A DNA stretch of 64,000 nucleotides, taken from the NCBI GenBank assembly GCA_022821545.1, contig JAJEDJ010000035.1, positions 1 through 64,000 on the forward strand. The letters run 5' to 3'. The notes beneath the pieces were generated by a model, which had not been told where the DNA came from, searched no databases, and saw only the letters and a list, made by a program, of their open reading frames with translations. The stretch is from Caldilineaceae bacterium. GTDB taxonomy: Bacteria; Chloroflexota; Anaerolineae; Caldilineales; Caldilineaceae. Made by a program: the position numbers and the translations under genes. Shown here one piece after another: positions 42,743-51,966 of this stretch (position 1 is its first letter; each line of letters starts with the position of its first letter).

Positions 42743-42894
42743 AGTCAGATCCTCCTGCCCGGTTGCCGCAAGACCGCCTTCTGGCCGGTCCATCTGTTGC
42801 CGGCCTTCTGGCCATGCATATGCCAGCGCGTGAGGTCTCTCTGTAGTCATCCGGGCGGCAAACTCCGCACTGCGCGGCGACCGCACAAACAGCG

Positions 42895-42924
42895 ATTATA
42901 TAAGGATGTCGAACGATCCTCCAA
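42895..42924 (-). promoter_or_regulatory. sigma-70-type promoter for the yceD operon
   Basis: On the minus strand TTGGAG (42924-42919) and a perfect TATAAT (42900-42895) are 18 bp apart. It is about 150 bp upstream of the chosen yceD ATG. Confidence 0.55.
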
Positions 42925-43062
42925 AAGTCGGCCGGTACATTGAACCGACCGGACTGTACTCTTTTCTCACCCCGTTCATATAGGAGAAGAGCGTCGATCA
43001 GAGGGCTTTGATTTTGGACTGAACGGAAGGTGGATGGTATAAGTACGCGGTCAACCTGATGT

Positions 43063-43104
43063 TTTTGTCAATTTCCGCAATATAAACTGTGTAAATTGAC
43101 AAAA
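43063..43104. promoter_or_regulatory. 12-bp inverted repeat, candidate SufR operator
   Basis: TTTTGTCAATTT (43063-43074) and AAATTGACAAAA (43093-43104) are perfect complements with an 18-bp spacer, in the 462-bp gap between divergent yceD and sufR. The right arm contains the TTGACA -35 box of the sufR promoter. A dimeric regulator bound here would block RNA polymerase. The nearby sufR gene makes autoregulation the simplest reading (inference). Confidence 0.7.
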
Positions 43105-43124
43105 TAGGATTCTCGTGGTACAGT
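43096..43124 (+). promoter_or_regulatory. strong sigma-70-type promoter of the suf operon
   Basis: TTGACA (43096-43101), a perfect -35, and TACAGT (43119-43124) are 17 bp apart. The predicted start is near 43131, about 75 nt before the chosen sufR start. The -35 lies within the right arm of the 12-bp inverted repeat. Confidence 0.7.
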
Positions 43125-43204
43125 GGGGTTAATCTGTTGTAGCAGGCCCGTCCCAAATGCCTGTTCAACGCCGCATTCGGCCTGGAAAAGCAGGGGAAAG
43201 TCTA

Positions 43205-43864
43205 ATGTCAGTCAGTCCGGACCAGAACTCACCCGCATGGCAGATTCTTGAGTATCTGCAACGCAATCCCTCTGCCACCATTAAAGATTTTGAAATCCTC
43301 TTGGGCGTAACGACTACAGCCGTTCGTCAGCATCTGAACGCGCTTCAGGCCAGTGGCTATCTGGACCGGCGTGAGGAGCGCTCCGGAGTTGGGCGTCCGC
43401 GTTACATCTACGTGGCTACCGACGCCGCACGCGAGTTGTTCGCCTGCCGCTGTGATGTGCTCGCTCTGACGATGCTCCAGGAAATGTATGGGATGGTCGG
43501 CTCTGAACAGATGGGAACGCTTCTGAAACGAGTTGGCGTCCGGCTTGCAGAACGGTACGCAGCAAGCGTCAATGCGACCGAACTGCAGCGCCGCGTCGAG
43601 GAAATGGCTGGGGCGCTGGGTCGGCAGGGAGTGCTCACCGACGTGTCCGTAGCCGAAAATAGTACCATCGCCTTGAAAATGTATAATTGCCCCTACCACG
43701 ACCTTGCCATTGCGCATCGCGAGATCTGCGAGATGGATCAACTGATGATGCAGCAGGTTTTGGGCGCAGATGTCTCTCTGGACGACTGCATTATGGACGG
43801 GCACGGCAGCTGCTCATTTGTAATATCGCAGGGCAGCCGCGCGGAGCTCGAGTTTGAGTCCTGA
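43205..43864 (+). CDS. sufR: SufR-like Fe-S-sensing transcriptional regulator
   Basis: About 219 residues. The N-terminal winged helix-turn-helix is at about 12-70 (SATIKDFEILLGVTTTAVRQ then RSGVGRPRYIYV). The C-terminal part has Cys162, Cys175, Cys195 and Cys203 (NCPYHD, EICEM, DDCIMDGHGSC). SufR proteins bind a [4Fe-4S] or [2Fe-2S] cluster and repress the suf operon when holo. Here the spacing is C-X12-C-X19-C-X7-C. The ATG at 43205 follows AGGGGAAAG. It heads the suf operon and sits beside an inverted repeat over its promoter. Confidence 0.88.
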   Translation: MSVSPDQNSPAWQILEYLQRNPSATIKDFEILLGVTTTAVRQHLNALQASGYLDRREERSGVGRPRYIYVATDAARELFACRCDVLALTMLQEMYGMVGSEQMGTLLKRVGVRLAERYAASVNATELQRRVEEMAGALGRQGVLTDVSVAENSTIALKMYNCPYHDLAIAHREICEMDQLMMQQVLGADVSLDDCIMDGHGSCSFVISQGSRAELEFES

Positions 43865-43901
43865 GCCGGTCACCGCCCCAAGGCGATCATTCGTGTTGAT
43901 C

Positions 43902-43919
43902 ACGGCTGGCGCCAGCCGT
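43902..43919. promoter_or_regulatory. 18-bp perfect palindrome between sufR and sufC
   Basis: ACGGCTGGCGCCAGCCGT reads the same on both strands. As RNA it folds to a 7-bp stem with a GCGC loop, just before the sufC start (43943). It may lower read-through into sufC or act as a protein-binding site. There is no U-run. Confidence 0.5.
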
Positions 43920-43942
43920 CACATTGAGGAGTCACGAAAGTC

Positions 43943-44752
43943 ATGAGTATACTTGAAATTCAGAATCTGCACGTAGCTGTAGGCGATACGGAAATACTGA
44001 ACGGTGTGGACCTTACACTGCACAGCGGCGAGGTTCATGCCATGATGGGGCCAAACGGTTCCGGAAAATCGACCCTTTCCTACGTGGTCGCAGGCCACCC
44101 CCATTACGAGGTGACGAGGGGCGATATTCTGCTTGACGGCGAGAGCATTCTCGATATGGAGGCCGACGAAAGAGCCAGGTCAGGCATTTTCCTTGCCTTC
44201 CAATACCCTGTATCAATTCCCGGCGTCAGTGTCGCCAATTTCCTGCGCACGGCCGTTTCCAACGTTCGCGGCTTCACGAGCAAAGAGGCGGACAGCAGCG
44301 CAAACGGAGTCATCGGCAGCAACCTTATGCCCATGCGGGAGTTCCGTCGTGAGTTGAACACGAAAATGAAGGAGTTCAACGTCGACTCCAGCTTTGCCCG
44401 CCGCTATCTAAATGAAGGATTTTCGGGCGGCGAGAAAAAGCGTACGGAGGTCCTGCAAATGGCAATGCTGGAGCCAAAGTTCGCGATTCTCGATGAATCC
44501 GACTCCGGACTAGACATTGACGCCCTGCAGGTTGTCTCCGACGGCATCAATAAGCTGGCCACGGAAGACAGGGGCTTTCTGCTCATCACCCACTATCAGC
44601 GTATCCTGAACTACGTCAAGCCCGATTTCGTCAGTATTTTCTTCGGAGGGCGTATCGTTAAGACGGGCGGCCCGGAATTGGCGTTGACCTTGGAAGAGAG
44701 AGGCTACAAGTGGGTTGAAGAGGAGTTGGTAGCCGGGGCCGTGCCCGCCTGA
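43943..44752 (+). CDS. sufC: Fe-S cluster assembly ATPase SufC
   Basis: A 269-residue ABC-type ATPase. Walker A is GPNGSGKS (36-43), the signature is FSGGEKKR (160-167), Walker B is [11 protein letters not shown] (181-191) and the switch histidine is His217 (LLITHYQR). SufC drives conformational change of the SufB-SufD scaffold. GAGGAG precedes the ATG. It is followed by sufB and sufD, the SufBCD core set. Confidence 0.97.
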   Translation: MSILEIQNLHVAVGDTEILNGVDLTLHSGEVHAMMGPNGSGKSTLSYVVAGHPHYEVTRGDILLDGESILDMEADERARSGIFLAFQYPVSIPGVSVANFLRTAVSNVRGFTSKEADSSANGVIGSNLMPMREFRRELNTKMKEFNVDSSFARRYLNEGFSGGEKKRTEVLQMAMLEPKFAILDESDSGLDIDALQVVSDGINKLATEDRGFLLITHYQRILNYVKPDFVSIFFGGRIVKTGGPELALTLEERGYKWVEEELVAGAVPA

Positions 44753-44769
44753 CCCTTAAGATCGCAGGT

Positions 44770-44788
44770 GGCCTTGTAACGCAAGGCC
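44770..44788 (+). promoter_or_regulatory. 7-bp stem-loop between sufC and sufB
   Basis: GGCCTTG (44770-44776) pairs with CAAGGCC (44782-44788) around a 5-nt loop, 18 bp after the sufC stop. It lies in the 136-bp gap before sufB; an mRNA-processing or stabilising element is plausible. Confidence 0.4.
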
Positions 44789-44888
44789 GGCTTCACCTCG
44801 GCTCCGTGATTGAGAGCTGCCGAAAGAGGCATGGAGGCAAGCGGTTACGCACAGTCGATCGTACCATTCGTTATAAAGGAGGGCTATT

Positions 44889-46304
44889 GTGGCTGGACAG
44901 TCCGATTTAGTACATCTTGAAGGCGTAAAGGAAGAGTACCAGTACGGCTTTCGTGACGAAGAGAACGCCGTTTTCAAGTCCGAGAAAGGCCTGAACCATC
45001 AGGTTGTCGACCAGATCGCAGACATCAAGAAGGAGCCGGAGTGGATGCGCCGGTTCCGGCACGAAGCACTGGACATTTTCTTTTCCAAGATGATGCCGAC
45101 TTGGGGCGCCGACCTGAGCAGCATCGATTTTGACGACATCTACTACTATCTGCGTCCCGCCGAAAAGCAAGGCAAGAGCTGGGAGGACGTGCCGGAGGAC
45201 ATCAAACGTACCTTTGACCGGCTCGGCATCCCGGAAGCAGAACGAAGATTTCTTGCAGGGGTCGGCGCGCAGTATGAGTCCGAAGTCGTCTACCACAGCC
45301 TGAAAGACGAGTGGGAAAAGCTCGGCGTTGTCTTCCTCGATATGGATAGCGGACTACGCGAGCACGAGGAGATCGTCAAGGAGTATTTTGCCACGGTTAT
45401 CCCTGCCGCCGACAACAAGTTTGCTGCGCTGAACAGCGCGGTGTGGAGTGGCGGCAGCTTCGTCTATGTGCCGGCCGGCGTCCACGTCGACATACCTTTA
45501 CAGGCCTACTTCCGCATCAACGCGGAGAATATGGGTCAGTTTGAACGCACCCTCATCGTCGTCGAAGAGGGGGCCAGCGTCCACTACGTCGAAGGTTGCA
45601 CGGCGCCCATCTACTCAAGCGACAGCCTCCACAGCGCGGTCGTGGAGATTATCGTCAAGAAGGGCGGACGCTGCCGCTATACCACGATCCAGAACTGGAG
45701 CACAGACGTCTATAACCTGGTCACCAAGAGGGCCCTGGCTTACGACGACGCCACCATGGAGTGGATCGACGGCAACCTCGGCAGCAAGGTGACGATGAAG
45801 TACCCTGCCGTCTACATGATGGGCCCGGAGGCCCACGGCGAAATCCTGTCGATCGCATTCGCCGGCAACGGCCAGCATCAGGACGCCGGCGGCAAGGTGG
45901 TCCATGCCGCCCCGAATACCAGTTCCAAGATCGTATCGAAGTCCATTAGCAAGAACGGCGGCCGCGCCAGCTATCGCGGTCTGCTGAAGGTGGCCAAAGG
46001 GGCGCATCACAGTCGCAGCAACGTCGTCTGCGATGCCCTGCTGCTGGATGCCGACAGCCGCTCGGACACCTACCCTTACATCGAAATCGACGAGGACGAT
46101 GTCAGCATCGGCCACGAAGCATCGGTCAGCAAGATTGGCGAAGAGCAGCTCTTCTATCTGATGAGCCGCGGCATTGACGAGGACGAGGCCGCCGCGATGA
46201 TCGTGGGCGGATTCATTGAGCCGCTTGTCAAAGAGCTCCCCATGGAGTACGCGGTCGAAATGAACCGACTCATCCAATTGCAGATGGAGGGCAGTATTGG
46301 ATAG
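44889..46304 (+). CDS. sufB: Fe-S cluster scaffold protein SufB
   Basis: A 471-residue SufB. Seen are [20 protein letters not shown] at the start, [20 protein letters not shown], the [21 protein letters not shown] motif in two parts, and the C-terminal [19 protein letters not shown] and [21 protein letters not shown]. The start is GTG with AAAGGAGG six bases upstream. SufB binds the nascent cluster on the SufBC2D complex. Confidence 0.97.
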   Translation: MAGQSDLVHLEGVKEEYQYGFRDEENAVFKSEKGLNHQVVDQIADIKKEPEWMRRFRHEALDIFFSKMMPTWGADLSSIDFDDIYYYLRPAEKQGKSWEDVPEDIKRTFDRLGIPEAERRFLAGVGAQYESEVVYHSLKDEWEKLGVVFLDMDSGLREHEEIVKEYFATVIPAADNKFAALNSAVWSGGSFVYVPAGVHVDIPLQAYFRINAENMGQFERTLIVVEEGASVHYVEGCTAPIYSSDSLHSAVVEIIVKKGGRCRYTTIQNWSTDVYNLVTKRALAYDDATMEWIDGNLGSKVTMKYPAVYMMGPEAHGEILSIAFAGNGQHQDAGGKVVHAAPNTSSKIVSKSISKNGGRASYRGLLKVAKGAHHSRSNVVCDALLLDADSRSDTYPYIEIDEDDVSIGHEASVSKIGEEQLFYLMSRGIDEDEAAAMIVGGFIEPLVKELPMEYAVEMNRLIQLQMEGSIG

Positions 46305-46424
46305 CTCGCCTGCCGTCCGCGTCAGGCTTAATGATGGACGGCAGACGGCTCGAATCGCGCCTTGCGCACCGGGAGATATTTCTGTAAGTCCCTCTCCCGT
46401 ACTTCCGTAACGAGGCAACTGAAT

Positions 46425-47762
46425 GTGACTGTACTGATAAAGGAACCGAAAGAAATTGTCGAGGCAACCGCCGGTTTTTCGCAGGAGACCGTGCGGCAGG
46501 CGTCGGCTGCAAAAGACGAACCCTCATGGATGTTGGACTTCCGCCTGCAGGCCTGGCAGACCTTTGAAAGCCTGCCCTGGCCCAAGCCTACCGACGAAGC
46601 CTGGCGGCGGACTCGCCTGACCGGCTTCAAGTTGGAGAACTTCACACCCTCCGCCGTTCCCGGTGGGACCGTAAGCCGCTACGAACTGGAACCGGATCTC
46701 CTCGACGCGCTTGACGAAATGGAGTCCTCCGCCAGCCTGATCTATCGCGACGGCGGAGTCTTGTACGGCGAGGAAACTGAAGACCTGGGCAGAAGGGGCG
46801 TTATCTTTACGGACCTGCAATCTGCCGTACATGAGCATCCCGAGCTCTTGCAACGCTACTTCATGACCGAGGCCGTGACCCCGGACGCCAACAAGTTCAC
46901 CGCCCTGCACGCGGCACTGTGGGACACCGGGTGCTTTGTCTTCGTCCCCCGTAACACGAAGGTTGAGCTTCCACTACAGGCGATCCTTTATCAGGGGGAT
47001 CGCGTCGGGGGCTATCACCATACGCTCCTGGTGGCCGAAGAAGGGGCCGAAGTAACCCTGGTCGATGATCTCATGGGCGCGGACAACGCCTTTCAGGCCA
47101 CTGTCGTGGAGGTCATCCTGAAGGACAATGCCCATGTCCGTTATATTAACCTGCAGGACTTCAAGCATACTGCCTGGAATTTCCTCACGGGAAAGGCGGT
47201 AATGGGCAAAGACACCGATTTGCGCTGGATCCAGGTGAGTTGGGGCAGCCGCTTGACCAAGGCCTTCCTTGATCTGGATATGCGGGGAGAAGGCGGTCAC
47301 GGAGAGCTGCTCGGACTCTACTTTCCAACGCGCCGGCAGCACATCGACCACCAGACCTTGCAGTTGCACCGTGTAGCCAACTGCTACAGCGATCTGCTCT
47401 TCAACGGCGCGCTCAAACATCGTGCCCGCAGCGTTTACATGGGCATAATCAAAGTGCTGCCGGGCGCTCAGAAGACGGACGCCTTCCAACGCAACGGAAA
47501 CCTGATCCTGGACGGCACAGCCCGGTCCGACAGTATACCCGGACTGGAAATCGAAGCCGACGACGTTCGCTGTACCCACGCCGCCACTGCCGCACAGGTC
47601 GAGGACGAGTACGTCTTCTATCTGATGGCCCGCGGCCTCTCCAGACCACAGGCCGAACGGATGATTGTACAGGGCTTTCTGCAGGGCGTGCTTGATCGCG
47701 TCCCCGTGGAAAGCGTTATGCGAAAACTGGAAAAGGTAATCAGTCGGAAGATAAGCAGGTAA
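46425..47762 (+). CDS. sufD: Fe-S cluster assembly protein SufD
   Basis: About 445 residues. A SufB paralogue: KFTALHAALWDTGCFVFVPR, HHTLLVAEEGAEVTLVDDL and, near the end, the C-terminal motif YLMARGLSRPQAERMIVQGF. The GTG at 46425 is preferred because GAGG lies nine bases upstream; an in-frame TTG at 46362 is the alternative. SufD pairs with SufB in the scaffold complex. It is followed by a sulfurtransferase gene, not by sufS. Confidence 0.95.
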   Translation: MTVLIKEPKEIVEATAGFSQETVRQASAAKDEPSWMLDFRLQAWQTFESLPWPKPTDEAWRRTRLTGFKLENFTPSAVPGGTVSRYELEPDLLDALDEMESSASLIYRDGGVLYGEETEDLGRRGVIFTDLQSAVHEHPELLQRYFMTEAVTPDANKFTALHAALWDTGCFVFVPRNTKVELPLQAILYQGDRVGGYHHTLLVAEEGAEVTLVDDLMGADNAFQATVVEVILKDNAHVRYINLQDFKHTAWNFLTGKAVMGKDTDLRWIQVSWGSRLTKAFLDLDMRGEGGHGELLGLYFPTRRQHIDHQTLQLHRVANCYSDLLFNGALKHRARSVYMGIIKVLPGAQKTDAFQRNGNLILDGTARSDSIPGLEIEADDVRCTHAATAAQVEDEYVFYLMARGLSRPQAERMIVQGFLQGVLDRVPVESVMRKLEKVISRKISR

Positions 47763-47792
47763 TCACACACACCTAAGTAATGGAGGAGTGCA

Positions 47793-48644
<852 letters not shown>

Positions 48645-48768
48645 AGGCTGCGTCGTTGCCTGGTGAACCGTTCTGAAGTTTGACTATTGAAATCTGACCT
48701 TGCATAAAGTGGAAAGGCAAGGGGCAGTCACCGCCCTTTGCCTTTCGTATAGGTTACTTCTCTCGGCC

Positions 48769-49146
48769 ATGGATCTGTTCCGCGAAGCGATCATAGACCA
48801 TTACAAGCACCCGCGGCACAGGGGCAATCTTGTGGACGCCGACGTCCGCCGCCGCGAAACACATCCCTTCTGCGGCGATGAAGTAGCCATCTACCTGAAG
48901 ATCGAGGACGACATCGTGGTCGATGCCTCCTTCGAAGGTCGGGGATGCGCCATCAGCCAGGCCAGCGCGTCGATGATCATGGAAGAGATCATCGGTATGC
49001 CGGTGACCGAACTCAAGGAATGGGGTAAAGAGGACGTGCTCGACCTGCTCGGCATTGAGATCGGCCCGGTTCGCCTGAAGTGCGCACTCCTGCCGCTGAA
49101 AGCGCTCAAGGCAGGACTGTACGGACTGACCGAGTGGCCCGACTAG
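48769..49146 (+). CDS. sufU: SufU-type zinc scaffold/sulfur-relay protein
   Basis: A 125-residue SufU. The three cysteines and the Asp are at Cys35 and Asp37 (PFCGDEV), Cys60 (GRGCAISQAS) and Cys105 (VRLKCALLPL). In Gram-positive bacteria SufU accepts sulfur from SufS and passes it to SufB. The ATG at 48769 (MDLFREAIIDHY) matches the family start. Confidence 0.95.
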   Translation: MDLFREAIIDHYKHPRHRGNLVDADVRRRETHPFCGDEVAIYLKIEDDIVVDASFEGRGCAISQASASMIMEEIIGMPVTELKEWGKEDVLDLLGIEIGPVRLKCALLPLKALKAGLYGLTEWPD

Positions 49147-49173
49147 ATCAAGAAGCCGAGGAATTGAGTATAC

Positions 49174-49491
49174 ATGGAAGACTTTGTTAGAGTTGCCGCC
49201 ATCGAAGACATCCCGCCGGGCGAAAGGCTCCTGATCGAATTGGAAGGCATTCGCATCGCCGTTTTCAATCTGGACGGCGACTACTACGCGATTGAGGATG
49301 TTTGCACACACGACGGCGGCCCGCTCGTAGAGGGGGAAGTCCTGGATGGCGGGCAGGTCGAGTGCCCCCGGCACGGCGCCCGCTTTGACATCCGCACCGG
49401 CGAGGCTCTCAGTATGCCCGCATTTGAGCCGACCCCGTCTTACGAGGTTCAGATTGACGGTGGCGACATCTACTTGGAAAAGCCCTACTGA
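49174..49491 (+). CDS. Rieske-type [2Fe-2S] ferredoxin
   Basis: A 105-residue protein with a single Rieske domain. The cluster ligands are Cys44 and His46 (VCTHDGGPL) and Cys64 and His67 (ECPRHGARFD). This type is seen as the NdmD/BphF-like electron carrier of dioxygenases and also within suf operons. Here it lies between sufU and sufT, so a role in electron supply to Fe-S assembly is likely (inference). Confidence 0.93.
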   Translation: MEDFVRVAAIEDIPPGERLLIELEGIRIAVFNLDGDYYAIEDVCTHDGGPLVEGEVLDGGQVECPRHGARFDIRTGEALSMPAFEPTPSYEVQIDGGDIYLEKPY

Positions 49492-49504
49492 GGAGAAAGA
49501 CTCG

Positions 49505-49828
49505 ATGAGTGAAAATACACTGCCGACGCCAGACGAGGTAAGAGCCGAAATCAGGACCCATGTAAAGGATCCGGAGTTGATGATGAATATCGTCGACCTG
49601 GGACTGGTCTACGATATTGAAGTGACAGATGAAAACAACATCGACGTGACGATGACCCTGACCAGTCCCGGCTGCCCCGTCGGCCCCCAGATCATCAGCG
49701 ATGTTCAGCGCACAGCCCACACCGCTTTCCCCAACGTCAGCGAGGTCAACGTCCACCTGGTCTGGACACCCTTTTGGAGTCCTGACATGATGTCGGAAGA
49801 TGCCAAAGACGAACTGGGAATCTTCTGA
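49505..49828 (+). CDS. sufT: SufT-like MIP18/DUF59 Fe-S assembly factor
   Basis: A 107-residue protein of the MIP18/DUF59 family. Seen are VKDPELMMNIVDLGLVYDIE, MTLTSPGCPVGPQIISDVQ with the conserved Cys, and VHLVWTPFWSPDMMSEDAK. SufT-like proteins help maturation of Fe-S proteins. The ATG is preceded by GAGGAG. It is the last gene of the suf operon. Confidence 0.93.
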   Translation: MSENTLPTPDEVRAEIRTHVKDPELMMNIVDLGLVYDIEVTDENNIDVTMTLTSPGCPVGPQIISDVQRTAHTAFPNVSEVNVHLVWTPFWSPDMMSEDAKDELGIF

Positions 49829-49949
49829 ACTGGGAAGGTTTTAACCTTTCTATAACGTGACAAGCAGTAAGCGATTCTGGTTGCCTGCGCGATTCAGATG
49901 CTTCAGTGCTTCTTATTTTCTTCTTTTGCTATAGCTGAGGTGGATATAA

Positions 49950-51116
49950 GTGTCCAGAGAAAAGGTATACTTGAACAGTTTTAACGTCAAGAACGTACTG
50001 AGTTTGCGGAATGTGACGCTTCCGCTAAGGCCATTGACAGTACTGGTTGGCCCCAACGCAAGTGGGAAAACGAATGTCATTACTGCTCTTGAGATGTTCC
50101 AACTGATGGTACAGGCAGAGAATCCGTTGCCCTTGGAAACACCTCAGATGCTTTTTTGGGCGGGCCAGTCGAATCACATGTCATTTCATATGAAATTCAA
50201 GCTGGATGAGACTCACGCTGACTACAAATTGGAGATAGAAGCTCACGCGGATCAACGCGTGTATTCTGAAGACTTGAAGGTCAACAATGTGGAAGTCATT
50301 GCTACTAAAGGTGGACAAGGTGATGTATACGACGAAGATGGTAGGAATCGAACTTCCTATAGGTCTAATAGAGTCGCATTGACTTCCGCTGGTGACTATG
50401 GGGAAAAACCAGTCACAAGTGCTCTAACGGAATTCATTGGTGGTTGGAAATTCTATGATTTCTTGCCTAGATTTATGAGGCGAAAGTGGACAAGGGCCAG
50501 AAATTTGCCTGGGTCGCCTCAGTTAGATGATGAAGGAAAGGCTTTGGTTTCGCTTCTAACTTACTGGAATGAAAATGATCGAGCTCGGTTCGAACGCGTT
50601 AGCGAATCTCTAGCCCACAGTACAAATATCAGTATAGCCCAGAGTACAATTGACGGTGATGAGCAACTATGTCTCTTAGAAGGATATGAGAATCCGATAC
50701 CCTTGCACGGCGCTTCTGATGGGACACTGCGCCTTATTGCGTATTACATTTTGCTCAATGAACCTCAACTGCCGCCTCTCATCGCCATTGAAGAACCAGA
50801 GCGGAATCTACATCCCGGCGCTTTGACGACAATTGCAGACGTTATTGAACGAATAGCAGAACAATCCCAGGTAATCATAACTACTCACAGTTCTCAACTG
50901 CTGGACGCGTTCGCTCCTGAGAATTTGTCCGAATCTCTGGGCGTTCTGCTCCTGCGTAATCGTTCCGGGCAAGGAACAGAGGTCTTTGATCTTGAGAAAG
51001 TCCGCAATGACCGCAGAGCGCTGGAAGGCTGGATTGCGGATTTCGGTATTGGAAGCGGCATATTCGAGAGTGAGCTTCTCCAAGACCTGATGGAGGAGCC
51101 AGTATGCCTAGTATAA
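49950..51116 (+). CDS. AAA/OLD-type ATPase, possible antiphage ATPase
   Basis: A 388-residue SMC-like ABC ATPase of the AAA15/AAA21 type. Walker A is GPNASGKT (34-41). A signature-like loop is GASDGTLRLI (about 250), Walker B is LIAIEEPERNLHPG (Glu281/Glu282) and the switch is ITTHSSQLLD (His313). No nuclease domain is fused. The next gene overlaps by 13 bp and encodes a Toprim-like protein. The start is GTG with GAGGTGG upstream. The region is visibly AT-richer than the flanks. Such ATPase plus Toprim pairs act in phage defence in PARIS, AbiL and OLD-type systems (family knowledge). Confidence 0.85.
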   Translation: MSREKVYLNSFNVKNVLSLRNVTLPLRPLTVLVGPNASGKTNVITALEMFQLMVQAENPLPLETPQMLFWAGQSNHMSFHMKFKLDETHADYKLEIEAHADQRVYSEDLKVNNVEVIATKGGQGDVYDEDGRNRTSYRSNRVALTSAGDYGEKPVTSALTEFIGGWKFYDFLPRFMRRKWTRARNLPGSPQLDDEGKALVSLLTYWNENDRARFERVSESLAHSTNISIAQSTIDGDEQLCLLEGYENPIPLHGASDGTLRLIAYYILLNEPQLPPLIAIEEPERNLHPGALTTIADVIERIAEQSQVIITTHSSQLLDAFAPENLSESLGVLLLRNRSGQGTEVFDLEKVRNDRRALEGWIADFGIGSGIFESELLQDLMEEPVCLV

Positions 51117-51838
51117 GGATCTGGACACTTGAATCTGACAATGATGCTAGAGCTGTGAAATGTTTGGCTGAAAAGCTGACAAAGCATTTTCATCTTGACA
51201 ATTTGTCAATACGTTGGGCGGGAAAAAAGGCTTTCAGAGCAATCAACAAGAAGAACAGATCTTCGACCGATGGGTTGAAGGCAGCTGCAATTAACTACCT
51301 AAAGGAAGACGACTGCGTTATTTTCGTTATCGACAACGATGGCCCAATGTCACGCGAACAAAGGAGACTTCAACCGGATTCGCTTCTAAATCAAATTCAA
51401 AGAGTGATCAGCGACAATAGCCTGAAAGGCAAAGTTTCTTTTGCGCCAGCCATTCAAGAAATTGAGTCCTGGCTGCTTGTTGACTGCCTTGGGATTTCCT
51501 GCTTCTTTGCAAGCAAAAAGTACGGAAACAAGTGCCGCTCTCGCGTTTCCCAGAATCGAGCTCTTAATAGACTGGTCAGGAGCTATCAAAAGGGAGATAC
51601 GGAACTAATCGTGGAGGCTGAAATCGGCGGCAGAGGTCCCAAAGAATACTTGAGAGAATTTACGATGGAGATCCTGTCAGAGTTAAATCCTAAAATGTCG
51701 AATAAGGACATCAACAGGACCCGTTATCGCGATGAAATGTCTCCTGGAATCGCTGAGTTTGTGGAAATTGATCGGGACACGCTGGGGCGAAACAAATCCC
51801 TGCGCCGCCTGGGTGCCTTACTGAAAAGAGTCAGTTGA
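51104..51838 (+). CDS. Toprim-like protein (DUF4276/RloB-type) paired with the ATPase
   Basis: A 244-residue protein. Toprim-like pieces are Glu10 in TLESDNDARAV, the DxD at 77-79 (VIFVIDNDGP) and QEIESWLLVD (119-127). A conserved-looking GGRGPKEYLREF follows at about 175-187. The overall length and order match DUF4276/RloB-type proteins that accompany OLD-type ATPases. It probably acts as the nuclease or effector of the pair. It overlaps the ATPase by 13 bp. The family assignment is by eye. Confidence 0.6.
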   Translation: MPSIRIWTLESDNDARAVKCLAEKLTKHFHLDNLSIRWAGKKAFRAINKKNRSSTDGLKAAAINYLKEDDCVIFVIDNDGPMSREQRRLQPDSLLNQIQRVISDNSLKGKVSFAPAIQEIESWLLVDCLGISCFFASKKYGNKCRSRVSQNRALNRLVRSYQKGDTELIVEAEIGGRGPKEYLREFTMEILSELNPKMSNKDINRTRYRDEMSPGIAEFVEIDRDTLGRNKSLRRLGALLKRVS

Positions 51839-51839
51839 G

Positions 51840-51870
51840 CAGAAAGGATTACTCAGAAGGCTCCTTTCTG
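51840..51870 (+). terminator. 9-bp stem-loop after the ATPase-Toprim pair
   Basis: CAGAAAGGA (51840-51848) pairs with TCCTTTCTG (51862-51870) around a 13-nt loop, just past the stop of the Toprim-like gene. A U-run is absent. A 10-bp palindrome TGTGATCACA overlaps at 51869-51878. Confidence 0.5.
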
Positions 51871-51966
51871 TGATCACACCGCCTCCCAGGTGGTAGCACA
51901 AATCTGTTCAACTGACTCTGTCGTCATTCACTCTCCACTGCAAGTGTCAATTTCCTCACAGAGACG

